From: Dromiciops gliroides
Lineage: Eukaryota; Chordata; Mammalia; Microbiotheria; Microbiotheriidae
Length of the DNA: 64,000 nt
Reading direction: 5' to 3'
Assembly: GCF_019393635.1 (NCBI RefSeq)
Contig: NC_057867.1
Span: 1,610,869 to 1,674,868, forward strand
Part shown: positions 12,905 through 23,820 of the stretch, piece by piece
Position numbering within the stretch: the stretch's first letter is position 1
Layout of the letters: each line of letters begins with the position of its first letter
The notes under the pieces: generated by a model
Seen by the model: only the letters and a program-made list of their open reading frames with translations
Told to the model about the DNA's origin: nothing
Database searches by the model: none
Position numbers and translations under genes: made by a program

Positions 12905-13412
12905 GGGAAAGACAGAGAGAGGAAGTTAGGGAGAGAGTGAGGTGGGGAGAGACAGAGAGACAGAGAGAGATACAGTTAGAGAGAGAAAGAGATACAGTAA
13001 GACAAAGAGAGACAGAAAGAAACAGAGAGGGAGAGAGATACAGAAAGACAGAGAGGAAGAGACAAAGAGAGAGGTAGAAAGAGACAGAGACAGAAAAGAA
13101 GGGAGGGAGAAGGAGAGAGAGAAGAGGAAGACAGAGAGATACAGAGAAAGGGAGGAAGGGAGGGGGGAGAGAGATAGAGACACACAGAGAGACACACACA
13201 GAGAGACACACAAAGACACACACAGATACACATAGATAGACACACAGAGATACATACAGAAGGAGAGAGATACACACAGAGATACAGAGAGAGACAGAGG
13301 GAGAGAGAAGGAGAGAGAGAAATACAGAAAGACAGAGATAGATAAAGAGAGAGGAAGGGAGGAAGGGAGGAAAGGAGAGTGGGAGGGAGGGAGAGATGGA
13401 GAGAGATGGAGT
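12905..13412. repeat. (GAGACA/GAGA)n purine-rich simple repeat
   Basis: About 500 bases of GAGA with interspersed CAGA, TACA and CACA units; the plus strand is nearly all A, G and C. Open frames run through it on both strands because the repeat rarely makes stops. They are not genes. Confidence 0.9.
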
Positions 13413-14045
13413 AGTACAGTAACTAGCAGGTAGCCCCCGGCATCTGCGATTGCTCTTCCTCCCCAGGCAGGCAGGCCTGTGGCATTATTTGGACACTGCA
13501 GTGGTCTCTACTTCCCCTAGCTGAGAGCTGGCACAGTCCTTGGCAAGACGCCTGTAAAACTGGCTGGGGGCTCTGGGCCTTGGAGTTGGCATCTTCCCTT
13601 TGAGCATGGGGGGAGATGCCCCAAGGAGAAGGTGGAGCCTTGCCGTGTGGCCCCAAGCAGGCCTAGCCTCTGTGGCTTTCCTCTCTCAAGTGATGGGGCT
13701 GGACTCGCTGTTTCTCTCCACGAGAAAATGGAGCTTGAGGAATCTCTGAGCCCATCTGGCCTGAGCCAGAGTTGAACGTGGCAGCTCCCAGCATCCCCCC
13801 AAGAACACCCCCAAGAACAAGGAGCCTGTGCGTGCTGAGGAAGCTTTGACCTCCTTGTGCTCAGAGCTGGTTCTTAGGCCAGCTGGGCCATTTCCACGTG
13901 GTCTGATGGCTCAAGCACCTGCGTTGCCCAAGTCTCTGTGTGTTTGCATACCAGAGCATAACAACCTTTGGCTCCAAGGCTCCTTCTGGGGCAGAGCAGA
14001 CAGAAGGAACTCCAGGCAAGCGAGGCAATCCCCCAAATAATTAGG

Positions 14046-14290
14046 ATGATCGTTGCTGGCATTTCCTATAGCACCTATACACTGAGGTGTATAAAGAACA
14101 TTATCTCATTTGAGCCTCACAACAGCCCTGGGAAGTAGGGGCTCTTTTTCTCTTTCCCGTTTGACAGTTGAAGAAACTGAGGCAGACAAAGGTGACGTGA
14201 CTTGCTCAGGGAAGTGTCATGAGCACCATTTGAACTTGGGTCTTTTTGACCCCACGGACACGGGAATGCAGTTCTCTATAATACCTCCAC
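14046..14290 (-). repeat. MIR-type SINE, reverse orientation
   Basis: TTATCTCATTTGAGCCTCAC, then AGAAACTGAGGCAGAC and GTGACTTGCTCAGGG, the reverse-strand MIR order, well diverged. Confidence 0.75.
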
Positions 14291-14689
14291 TTCACACTTG
14301 CCTGCGTGGTTCCTGGAGGGACCTTAGCCATCACCCAGTGGAGCCCTCTTGTTTTACTGACAAGACTGAAGCCCTTCTCTCCCAGATCCCGCCATCTTAG
14401 CTTTGCTCATTGCCAAGTCGCCAGGGTCAGTGTCCCAGCCTCCATTTCTGACCCAGGGCCCAAGCTTCTGAGAACAGTCATGGAACCAATCCCCAGCACC
14501 AGGCCCAGTGAGGACCAAGCCGTGTGCAGGGCCCTGGCAGTGACTAGTCAGCATCCTCTTGACTGCCCCCTCCCCCCACTAGGAGAAGGCAGGGGCTGTC
14601 TGTTTGCTGCTGTTTGTATCCCCAGAACTTATCCAGCACAGTGTCTGGGACAAAGTAAATGTGCTTTCACTTATTCATCCGTAAAATGG

Positions 14690-14905
14690 TATCTCCACAG
14701 TGCACAGAGTGCTGGACCCGGAGCCAGGAGGACTTATCTCCCTGAGTTCCAATCTGGCCTCAGACACTTCCTAGCTGTGGGACCCTGTTTGCCTCAGTTT
14801 CCTCCTCTGTCAAATGAGCCGGAGAAGGAGATGGCCAAGCACTCCAGGATCTCTGCCCAGAAAACCCCCAATGGGGTCACAAAGAGTGGGACATGACTGA
14901 AAACA
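14690..14905 (+). repeat. marsupial SINE with MIR core and long tail
   Basis: A CORE-SINE head, then CCTCAGTTTCCTCCTCTGTCA, then a distinct 3' part: GGAGAAGGAGATGGCCAAG, CCAATGGGGTCACAAAGAG and GACATGACTGAAAAC. The same 3' part recurs at 29,350-29,600 and inverted at 28,824-29,072, so it marks a second SINE family. Confidence 0.8.
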
Positions 14906-16187
14906 ACCCATGGGGATAGCCATACTTCTCTCGCCTATCCCAACGCCTTGGTGAACATTAAAGGAAGCATTTGGGAGACTCGAAAGCCCTTGCTGTCTGG
15001 AGTACTCAGTCCGAGGGCCCATTTGTGCTGCCATTAGCCACACTCCACAAATAAAAGCAATTCTTTGTTTTCAAGCTGGGCTGCTGGTGCCAGTTACTAA
15101 GTCCTAAAGCCAATACAGCTGGCCGAGGGGCTCAGGGAATCCCTTCTTGGCATGGGCACTGGCACTGCCCACCAGAATTCCATCTGCCATCCCTCTTATA
15201 GAACACTTGAGCTAAAAGGCTCCCAAAAGACATAAAGGAAGAGAGAAAAGAAAACCCAGAGCTCATGGCTGGATTGCGCCAACACAGAGATGAGCATACT
15301 TAAGTCCCTTTTCAGATCTGCCACTCTAGCAGTCAGACAGCGGAGGTAGATGACAACAGTCCTTTGGAGCAATAAGAGATCAGAACCTCGGGTAAAATAA
15401 CGGGGAGGAAGGTCAGGCTGAAGAGGGAACAACCCGGTTCAAAACCAGAAGAGTGGAACAGAGCAGATGAGGACCAGTGTTGGCTAAGCCCCAGAACGAC
15501 TAGGAAAGCCAAGTACTGGCAGCCAGCAGAGGCATGTGCCAACAGGGGGCTCTTGAGTCCTCAGACCCTCTCCAAACAGGAGCCCTCCACAGCTTGCTGC
15601 CAACACAGACTCCCTGTTCCTCCCTCACACAGGGAGCCTCCCTGTGGTTCTGATCCTGCTCATGGTGTTGCTCTTGTCCCATGTGTGCGTGCATATCGTG
15701 TTGTGACGCTCAGTGACGTGTGCCTACATCCAAGCCTTGGATGCGCTCACATACATGGACATGTGTACACAGGTATGCATGGTCTTTAACCCCAACTTTG
15801 AATCGTCGATCGCCCCAGTGACCAAGGTGACCCAGCAGCCCTGGGCTCGTGGTCACTTGCTACCACTGGGCCAGAGGCAGCCACAAGAGCATCTGGACTG
15901 AAGGAGAGGCCTATGGGAAAGATATGACAGCAACTCACCAAGATGGGGAGGCTTGAAATTAGGCTCCATCACTGCAGGATTCCTCAGTGGGAGGGATTTC
16001 CCCTGGGATTTCAAAGACATTAACATGCTTTCCCACAGGAAGCCAGCTTTCCTTAAAAACCCCTTGTTCAGCACCAGATCCTCAAGGACTGGGCATTCCC
16101 CCAGGGGCTCTCCAGTAAGACCTAGTTCTGCTTTACAAAGAGCAACCCCAAACTCAGAGAGATGAAGGACCCAGTCAACTCCCAAAT

Positions 16188-16527
16188 GTCAAGAGTGGGA
16201 TTTGAACCCAAGACCCAGGCCCAGCAGCAGTGCACCAGGGCTCAGACCCGTCCAATGGCTCAGATCTCATCGCATGCTAGTCCAAGGCTCTCCCACCCTG
16301 GGATGTTCCCTTTTAAACAATGGCCTCTGTCATGTGTCATGGGCTCCATGGGGGCTGTGGGAGACATCTCAGCTGACCCTCCCTATAATGACCCCATTTT
16401 ATTGATGGAACAGGAGGCCCAGAGACATGAAGTGATTTGCCCAAGGTCACATGGCTAGTAACTACCAATGTCAGGATCCAAATTTAGGTCTTCTTGACTC
16501 TTATGTCCAGTTTTACATCTGTGTGTG
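16188..16527 (+). repeat. 340-bp duplicated segment, copy 1
   Basis: Bases 16188-16527 recur at 18014-18353 with a single visible mismatch (C at 16294, T at 18120). The segment holds a reverse MIR-like piece and ends in TG dinucleotides. In this copy the TG run continues into a longer microsatellite. Confidence 0.95.
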
Positions 16528-16672
16528 TGTGTGCATGTGTGTGTATGAGTGTCTGCATGTGTGTGTGGGGTGTATACGCTGTGTGGTATACGTGTGTGTG
16601 TATTGTGGTGGATGTGTGTGCTATGTGGTGTGTGCTATGTGCATGTCTGTGCCTGTGTATGTTTGTGTGTGC
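16521..16672. repeat. imperfect (TG)n microsatellite
   Basis: TG-rich tract with GCATG, TATAC and GTGGTG interruptions, directly continuing the end of duplicated segment copy 1. Confidence 0.85.
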
Positions 16673-18013
16673 GGGGGCCTTGTTGGCCTTGGAGTTAGGG
16701 AGGTCACAGTTGGAATCTCAGTTTGGAAATGCCGGGCCCTGTGACCCAGGCTGAGTCACTTAGGCTTCTTCAGTTTCATTGTCCTCACCAATAAAGTTGT
16801 TGGGGTGGGGGGCAGACCACATGGGTTCTGCCTGGGCTCAGACACATACTGGCAGTTTCTCCATCCCAATGGGGATCATAAGAGCACTTATCTCCCTCAT
16901 TGAGGGAAAATTGCTGAGCTCCTGAGGCCCCCAGCCCAGCTTGGGGATCCCCTCAGTGCCCCTTAATTCAGTGACTATCTCTATGCTCCAGCCCTGACCT
17001 CTCTCTGGACATCTCCCACTGGATGTCCCAGAGACATCTCAAATTCCTCTTTCCCCCCAAGTCATTCCCTCTTCATGGTCAGGTGAATGGAGGGAGCCAG
17101 GGGAAGTTCCCTCCATCTGCCTCTCCCCTGGCTCCCTGCTCTGAAGACGTGGTTGGAACTCCTCAAGGACACAGACTTGGCTCCCCATCCCTGCACTGAT
17201 CACTCTTGGTAGGAGATAAATGAGGTGGAGTCATTCTTCTCTCACCCCAAGCAGGTGCTGCCTTAACTGCTTCGTGCAAAATGGGAATAACAGGATCCTC
17301 TTCACTCCTTGGGGTGAGGGTCAAATGGGAAGCAGATCCTGAAGCACCGAAGACATGTCACTTCTTGTCATTCCCTCCTGGAGCCAAGGGGTTGGGCTGA
17401 GCCTAAACACACCATTTACCCCAAACTTGGAGTCAGGACCCCTGGGATCAAGTCCCAGCATGACCACATGCTGGGGCATGTGACTCTCCCTCTCTGGGCT
17501 GTTACAGGATCATCACCAAGTCCCCACTTTCTTCTCTGGCCTCCCTGACTCTGATGTGCTTCATCCTCAAAGGTCACCTAGACGTAGACAGAGGGCAGAC
17601 TTGGCAGGCCAATGGTCCATTCAGTACCCATGACCACCAAGGCACCAGCCCTCAAGGCTGCCTCTGACCTCCACCAGCTGACAGCTTACCAGGGAGGCTG
17701 TGGGCTAGAAGTTACTTGGGAGGAGAACTGGGTCAAGGCCTGGGGCCTCAGTTTCCTTGGGCATAAAACCAGAGAGCTGGACAAGACCATCATTAAGGTC
17801 CCCCAAATTCAAGGCAGAAAACCAGAGAAAAGTAATGTGGCCCATAGCCAGCCTCAAGCACCCCTTCCCCCAGCCCCACCCTCTCCCCAGTCTGAGCCCC
17901 AACAAGGCCCATGAAGCTGACAAGCAAAGGACAGTCAACAAGAGGTAGAATGAAGCATGCCACACACTTTGACCCTAGCAGAGTCACGGCCTGCTCTGGA
18001 CCTCACAGGCATG

Positions 18014-18353
18014 GTCAAGAGTGGGATTTGAACCCAAGACCCAGGCCCAGCAGCAGTGCACCAGGGCTCAGACCCGTCCAATGGCTCAGATCTCATCGCA
18101 TGCTAGTCCAAGGCTCTCCTACCCTGGGATGTTCCCTTTTAAACAATGGCCTCTGTCATGTGTCATGGGCTCCATGGGGGCTGTGGGAGACATCTCAGCT
18201 GACCCTCCCTATAATGACCCCATTTTATTGATGGAACAGGAGGCCCAGAGACATGAAGTGATTTGCCCAAGGTCACATGGCTAGTAACTACCAATGTCAG
18301 GATCCAAATTTAGGTCTTCTTGACTCTTATGTCCAGTTTTACATCTGTGTGTG
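18014..18353 (+). repeat. 340-bp duplicated segment, copy 2
   Basis: Matches 16188-16527 at a constant offset of 1,826 bp in direct orientation with one mismatch. Here the terminal TG run is only a few units long, then unrelated sequence follows. Confidence 0.95.
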
Positions 18354-20129
18354 GCTTGTGCTGCATAACAGGGGAAGGAGGGGCCCTGGCCCCTCCCTTG
18401 GGAATTCTTGCAATGGGGACAGAACACTGGGAGCCTTGCTGAGCTTTGGGCCCTGAGAGAGTCAAAGTTGCCAAATGTTGCCAGATCTGGGGCTCACACT
18501 TGACTTGCAAAAGTTTCCCAGATCGAGGGCTCCCTCCCTTGACCTTGGATTGCCCATGGGAGGGAGTTGGAAGCTCAGGGTCGGAGGTTATTATCAGAGC
18601 TGATAATGTGCCAACCCCAGCTCAGGAGGAGACTTAAGGCCGAGCACTATGGGAAGGCTTGAGCTGCTCTGTGGGCCTGAGGTGGGAGCACCCTAATGGT
18701 TAGAAAAGGTATCCTTAGGGTACCCAAACTTGAGCCTCCCTGTTGTACTCCTTCCTAGTTCTGCCCCAAGGTCAAACCGAACTGGCCTAATCCTCCTCTT
18801 GCCTTGGAGTCGGCTCTTGTGGCCTGCCCCATCCCAGCTCACGAGGAAGGAGAGGCATTGCTCTGATGGGCACCCTCCAGGCTGCTAACATCTGCCCCAT
18901 CCTGACCCTCAGGCTACTAAGGGGACCTGGGGCCCGGGCCTGGGCCTGGGCTCACCCACATGGGGGTGATGCTCAGGGTGTCTCCTTGAGCTGAGACTCC
19001 AGGGCTGGTGGGAGACTGGAAGCCCAGACCTCTGCATCCCAGGGGCCTCGGTATTTGGAGAGGGAGGGTCCCCAGCAATGGGCCACACGGACCGTTCTCT
19101 GACTGCCCACAATCCTGGCAGGCTCGAACTTCCCTCCCGTCTTCATGGGATTATGGCTCCTCCAGACCTTGCTCATTCTGGTGGCCATTTTAGTCTCTCA
19201 TCAAACAGCTCATGTTCTCATGGGAAAGACGTCACGCAAACAATTCCATCCAAATGAGAGGTACACAGGAGAGACTGGAGAGAATGCCAGCTAACAGGGA
19301 TTCAGTGCCCACTATGTGCTAGAGAAACAGAGAGAGGCCAAAGCAGGGACCCTGCAGCCTAATGCAAGGCCCCGGCAGGCCCATTGGCATTAGTGGAGGC
19401 AGGCGGAGGAGCCGCCCTTTGCTGAGGGTGGGGGTGGAGCTGATTCTGGAAAGAAACCGGGGAACCCAGGAGGTAGAAGTGAGGGGCCAGGAGAGGGAGC
19501 CCTGTGTGTGAATTTGAATTTGCCCAGGAGGGCAGCGTTACCCCATCAGAGAGTGTGTGTTGGAGGGGGAGGTGAAAGAAGACTGCAAAGGGATAGGCAG
19601 CTTAGCAAGATCACTTTGGCAGCTGAATGAAGGATAGATGGGAGTGGGGAGAGCCCCAAGGCAGCAACTGCTGCCATGCCCCAGGCATGAGGGGATGGAA
19701 GTGTCACAAGAGGGAAGGGAGTGTGTACGAGAGATTCTGCAGAGGTGACATCCACGGGGCTTGGCGCCATGTTGAATCTGGGGCATGAGAGACAGTGAGG
19801 AGCCTGGGTATGACTCCTAGGTTGGCAATGTGAGTGTTTCGGAGCAGAACAGGGAGGTTGTGATGCTTTTCTGGGCTGGAAAAAGAGCACCAGGTTTTCC
19901 CCCTGAAGACTTAGGTTCAAATCCAGGCTCTGCCACTGATGTCATTTAGGACAGGTCACTACGCCATGCCCCCAGCTAGTTGGTGTCCAAGGCAGCCCTT
20001 GTGCCCAGGCCCAGCTGGCTCTGATGTCCACTCTCACCAGGCAAAGAGCACTCTGCGTGGACTGATAATTTACAAGAATACTGTGAAGCAGGGGACTGAC
20101 AAATGGGGAAACTCCAATCAGAGAGGCAG

Positions 20130-20345
20130 CCACGGGGCACAGAGCACCAGAGCTGGAGGCAGGAAAGCCCAAGTTCTGATCCACTTAAGACATGCAATAG
20201 CTGTGTGATCCTGGACAAGTCACTTCGCTGCTCTCTGCCTCAGTTTCCCCATCTGCAAAATAGAAATCATAACAGGGTTGTTGTGAGGATCAAATGGGGT
20301 CATTTGGAAAGGGCTCAGCACATAGTAGGCACTTAATAAAAACTT
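20130..20345 (+). repeat. MIR-type SINE
   Basis: AGCTGTGTGATCCTGGACAA, CTCAGTTTCCCCATCTGCAA, GTTGTTGTGAGGATCAAATG and CACATAGTAGGCACTTAATA in MIR order; a near-complete copy. Confidence 0.85.
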
Positions 20346-20489
20346 CCTTCCTTCCTCCCTTTTCATAGCCACGGAGCTCATGTCAGAGATATAATGCAAC
20401 ATCACCAGGCACAATCTCTGTAATAAGATTTGAGTGTGAATCCTGCCTGGAGAGCTCCCAAGCCTTATGACCTTGGGCAAATCACCTCC

Positions 20490-20660
20490 CCAGGGCCTTT
20501 GCTCAGACTCTTCCTCCTGCCTGGAGTCCCTTCCCTCTGTCCCCTGGGCCTCTTTAGAGAAGACTCCACTCCATGTGTCCTTCTGGGAAATCTTCCCTGA
20601 TTAAGCTAGTGGGCTCACCTGGCTTCCTCCCACATCCCTCTGTATCTTTCTGTCTCTGTC
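20490..20660 (+). repeat. L2 3' end fragment
   Basis: Phrases such as GGGCCTTTGCTCAGACTCTT and CTTCTGGGAAATCTTCCCTG are the usual L2 3'-end text. It runs into a CT/TCTG-rich simple stretch to about 20,745. Confidence 0.65.
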
Positions 20661-21134
20661 TCTTCCTCCTCCCTGTCTCTGTCTGTGTCTCTCCTTCTCT
20701 CTCTGCTTCTGTCTCTCGGTGTCTGTCTGTCTGTATGTCTCTCTCATAGTGTGGACCCATAGAACTCCCCAGATCCCTTTTCCCACTAGCACTCTTCCCT
20801 AGCCCGTGCTTGTCCAGTTGGTTACGTTGAACCCCAAGAAGTCCATTTGACATTCCTACTCAACGCCACCTCAGTAGGTTCAGATGCTGGCCTTGGGCCA
20901 GTCTGAGGCCCAGGTTTTTGGTGCTCCTTCCCAGGCCTGCTGGCTGAGGTTCTAAGGGCCCTAGGTTCTCTGACCACCCCCCCCCCCCTCCCCAGCTCTG
21001 ACACGTGAAGGTTCTAGGAAACCGTTTGTTTGGTTCCTGGCATTCCGGGGCAGCTGGTAACGGTGATCACCAAGGTTGTCTTAACTGCAGAGTCTGTCCC
21101 TTTGTCCCCAAGGCTGATACTGCTCTGTCGTGAG

Positions 21135-21824
21135 ATGGAGCAGGCTGAGGCCACAACCCCACCCCTGGAAGAGGGCCCAGCCCCTGACAGGCCGGCTCCG
21201 GCTGATGACAGCCTCAAAGCCGACTCCAAAGATTTAGAAAAAGTGAAGCACTTCGCTGCTGTCCTTCAAAAACACCTGATGCGCAATGGGCAGATGCAGC
21301 TGCTGCTCCCTGACTTGGTCCTGGCCACTCCGGTCACCAGCTTCGGGGCTGACCTGTGGCAGCCAGTGACTTTCAAGGTCCTAGAGCGTGTGCGGCAGCC
21401 CTGCTCCCCAAACACCAAGGCACTTGTGAGCCGGCCGCACCAGCGTCGGGAGCTGGTGCCCTGGCCCCGCCGGCGGGCCTTCCTCTACAAGGGCGACAGC
21501 CTCGCCGGTTCCCAGAGCCACCCAGCAGACCTGGTCCTCTTCATGCCCCGGGTCAGCTCCAGCCAGCAGCTGTTCAAGGCCTGGATGCTGCGCCTCAAGG
21601 CCCTGGGCCACGTGAACCCCTGGCTGCCCTTCCTCATGGGCAGTGTGGCGCAGGGACAACAGCTGGGCCACGTCAGGCTGGTGGCTTCAGGCAGCGAGCT
21701 GCAGCAGGGGACCCCTTCCTCCAGCCGCGCCCTCAGCCGCTTCTCCCACAGGGACAGGGACCCCTTAGAGCCCATCCTCACGTACAGAAGAAAGCTGAAG
21801 CGCCGCACATTGTTCATGCTCTAA
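21135..21824 (+). CDS. unrecognised basic protein, probable last exon (229 codons)
   Basis: The role is unknown and I do not recognise the family. The reading frame is long, GC-rich with high third-position GC, and ends in TAA at 21822-21824 with AATAAA only 35 bases later. A good splice acceptor (TGTCCCTTTGTCCCCAAG) ends at 21112, so this looks like a terminal exon. ATG 21135 is the first ATG in the frame and has G at -3 and G at +4. The frame also stays open upstream through the acceptor, so coding could continue from an earlier exon. The protein starts acidic and Pro-rich (MEQAEATTPPLEEG, to about residue 25). Next comes a short helical stretch (DLEKVKHFAAVLQKHL), a hydrophobic middle (QLLLPDLVLATP) and several basic clusters (PWPRRR, TYRRKLKRR). 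It ends TLFML. There is no signal peptide, membrane segment or catalytic motif I can name. The composition contrasts with the repeat-filled flanks, which supports a real gene. Confidence 0.7.
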   Translation: MEQAEATTPPLEEGPAPDRPAPADDSLKADSKDLEKVKHFAAVLQKHLMRNGQMQLLLPDLVLATPVTSFGADLWQPVTFKVLERVRQPCSPNTKALVSRPHQRRELVPWPRRRAFLYKGDSLAGSQSHPADLVLFMPRVSSSQQLFKAWMLRLKALGHVNPWLPFLMGSVAQGQQLGHVRLVASGSELQQGTPSSSRALSRFSHRDRDPLEPILTYRRKLKRRTLFML

Positions 21825-21858
21825 GAGCACATTCACTTCCGTTCTCTGGACATTGGTA

Positions 21859-21864
21859 AATAAA
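21859..21864 (+). promoter_or_regulatory. polyadenylation signal AATAAA
   Basis: AATAAA 35 bases after the stop of the 21-kb reading frame, followed by a T/G-rich stretch with TGTGGGGACGTTGTTTTGTT about 30 bases on, as expected for a cleavage site. Confidence 0.7.
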
Positions 21865-21919
21865 AGGCAATCTTGCTATTTCCTTTACGCACTTGTGGGG
21901 ACGTTGTTTTGTTCCATTA

Positions 21920-22055
21920 GATGTGTGTCTGTGTGAGCATGTGTGTGCCCGTGTGTGTGCATGGATGTGTCTGTGAGTGTGTGTATTCTATGTGGCACGT
22001 GTGTTTCATGTATTGTGTGTCTGTGCGCACCTGTGTGCGTGTGGGTGCTTACAAG
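21920..22055. repeat. imperfect (TG)n microsatellite
   Basis: TGTGTG runs broken by GAGCA, CCCG, CATGGA and similar units just downstream of the 21-kb gene. Confidence 0.8.
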
Positions 22056-22174
22056 GATCTGTTTCTTTTTTAAGATATAAGCATCCTTCATCGTAAGTAA
22101 TTTACACAGGCACAGACAGAGCCTCCCGGCCTTCATGGATTTTGTACATGTAGGAGGGTCCAAGGGCACCCTTA

Positions 22175-22290
22175 GAGGTCACTGAGTCTACCCCCCTCAT
22201 TTTGCAGGGGAAACTGAGGAAGCTCAGAGAGAAGGGCCTTGCCCAAGGGCCCACAGGAAGTAGGTGGTAAAGCCAGGAGCCCATCCCAGA
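22175..22290 (-). repeat. MIR fragment, reverse orientation
   Basis: CCCCTCATTTTGCAGGGGAA, ACTGAGGAAGCTCAGAGAGA and GGGCCTTGCCCAAGGGC; the minus-strand MIR core. Confidence 0.65.
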
Positions 22291-23123
22291 CTCTCTTGAC
22301 TCCTATACTTTCACCATGAGATCAGTACCATTGCCCATGTGCAGTAGGCACTAAATAAATGCTTCTTTCCTCCTTGCCCCTCCCCCAGGGGGATCTTCTG
22401 AGTAGGTGCTCCTAATAACCAGCCCCCCCCCCGGCTGGCCCCGCAGTGCCACAAGGCCCAGCCTGGCTCGGCCCGGCCTGCCAGAGCATTGGGACAAACA
22501 TATGGAGAGGCAGCATTGGTCTTGGGTCTGCCAGAGCCTCCCAATGCCTCTCTTACACCTGAGGAAACTGAGGATCACTACTGCTCCAACCCAGGTCTTC
22601 CTGATCTCAGCACTCTAACCACTATTCCACACTGCCTCTGGATTTGGGGAGTCTGTGAGCATGTCTTCATAGAGGGGTCACACAAACGGACAAAACCTAG
22701 CAGGTGGACAGGTAGGTTAGGGGCAAGGAAGAGCCCTGGCTGGAGTGGCTTCCTACCACTGAGGTCGGAGTGGGCTTGGGGACTTTGGCCCTCTGCCCTC
22801 TGTGCCCATTCCAAGGAATGTTCCCTCACGAGGCCATCCAGGCAGCCTTAATAGGGTGGTATTGGGGTGTGGGGCAAGGTGACGGCCAGATGTGAGGATG
22901 GACCACGAGGTGGTCCAAGACCATCTGAGAGCTGCAGGCCTTGGTGAGGGCAGAGGGCCAAAGCACCTGACTCCACTTGGACCTCAGTGGGTAAGGAGGC
23001 AGCTGATTGAAGCCAAGACTTCTTGCTACCCCCAGTCTGCCCTCTCTAGCTGCAGCCTCCCCTCATGCTTTGGGCCAGCTGGCTCACCCATAGTTCCATC
23101 TTTAAGGCGTAGCTCAGGTTTTT

Positions 23124-23820
23124 CCTCTTCTTCCTTTTCCTCCTCCTCCTCCCCATCCTCCTCTTCCCCATCCTCCTCCTCCTCCTCCTCCTCCTCTCCA
23201 TCCTCCTCTTCCTCCTCCTCTTCCTCCTCCTCCCCATCCTCCTCTTCCTCTTCCTCCCCATCCTCCTCTTCCTCCTCCTCCCCATCCTCCTCTTCCTCCT
23301 CCTCCCCATCCTCCTCTTCCTCATCCTCCTCTTCCTCTTCCTCTCCATCCTCCTCTTCCTCCTCCTCTCCATCCTCCTCTTCCTCTTCCTCTCCATCCTC
23401 CTCTTCCTCCTCCTCCTCCTCTTCTTCCTCCTCCCCATCCTCCTCCTCCTCCTCTTCCTCCTCCTCTCCATCCTCCTCTTCCTCCTCCTCCCCATCCTCC
23501 TCTTCCTCCTCCTCCTCTTCCTCTTCCTCTCCATCCTCCTCTTCCTCCTCCTCTCCATCCTCCTCTTCCTCTTCCTCTCCATCCTCCTCTTCCTCCTCCT
23601 CCTCCTCTTCTTCCTCCTCCCCATCCTCCTCCTCCTCCTCTTCCTCCTCCTCTCCATCCTCCTCTTCCTCCTCCTCCCCATCCTCCTCTTCCTCCTCCTC
23701 CCCATCCTCCTCTTCCTCCTCTTCCCCATCCTCCTCTTCCTCTTCCTCCTCTTCCTCTTCCTCCCCATCCTCCTCCTCCCCATCCTCCTCTTCCTCTTCC
23801 TCCCCTTTCTCCTCCTTCTC
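23124..23820. repeat. TCC-type satellite, 24-bp units in a 186-bp higher-order repeat
   Basis: On the plus strand it is built of TCC/TTCC units punctuated by CCATCC about every 24 bases. On the minus strand the main frame reads as Glu octads ending in Asp-Gly (EEEEEEDG). A block from 23341 repeats at 23527, giving a 186-bp higher-order period. All three frames of the tract stay open: Ser/Pro on the plus strand, Glu/Asp/Gly and Arg/Lys/Met on the minus strand. That is what a stop-poor repeat does and is not proof of coding. The minus Glu frame has an ATG at 23853-23851 with a non-repetitive start (MEGLLGREVESEKEEKG) and a unique tail ending at 23026. A Glu-rich host protein is possible but unsupported. 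Confidence 0.9.

Larger units (their letters stand above)
13420..21100. other. intergenic; SINE, MIR and L2 pieces only
   Basis: No gene is supported in this 7.7-kb stretch. Besides the entries listed separately, weak L2-like text lies around 16,940-17,090 and MIR-like text around 19,860-19,960. An upstream exon of the 21-kb gene could be hidden here, but I could not find one. Confidence 0.5.

Noticed and set aside
12840-13277. Cys/Leu/Val/Ser-rich minus frame of 145 codons, and similar plus frames
   Set aside because: These lie wholly within the GAGACA repeat and have no unique sequence or family likeness.
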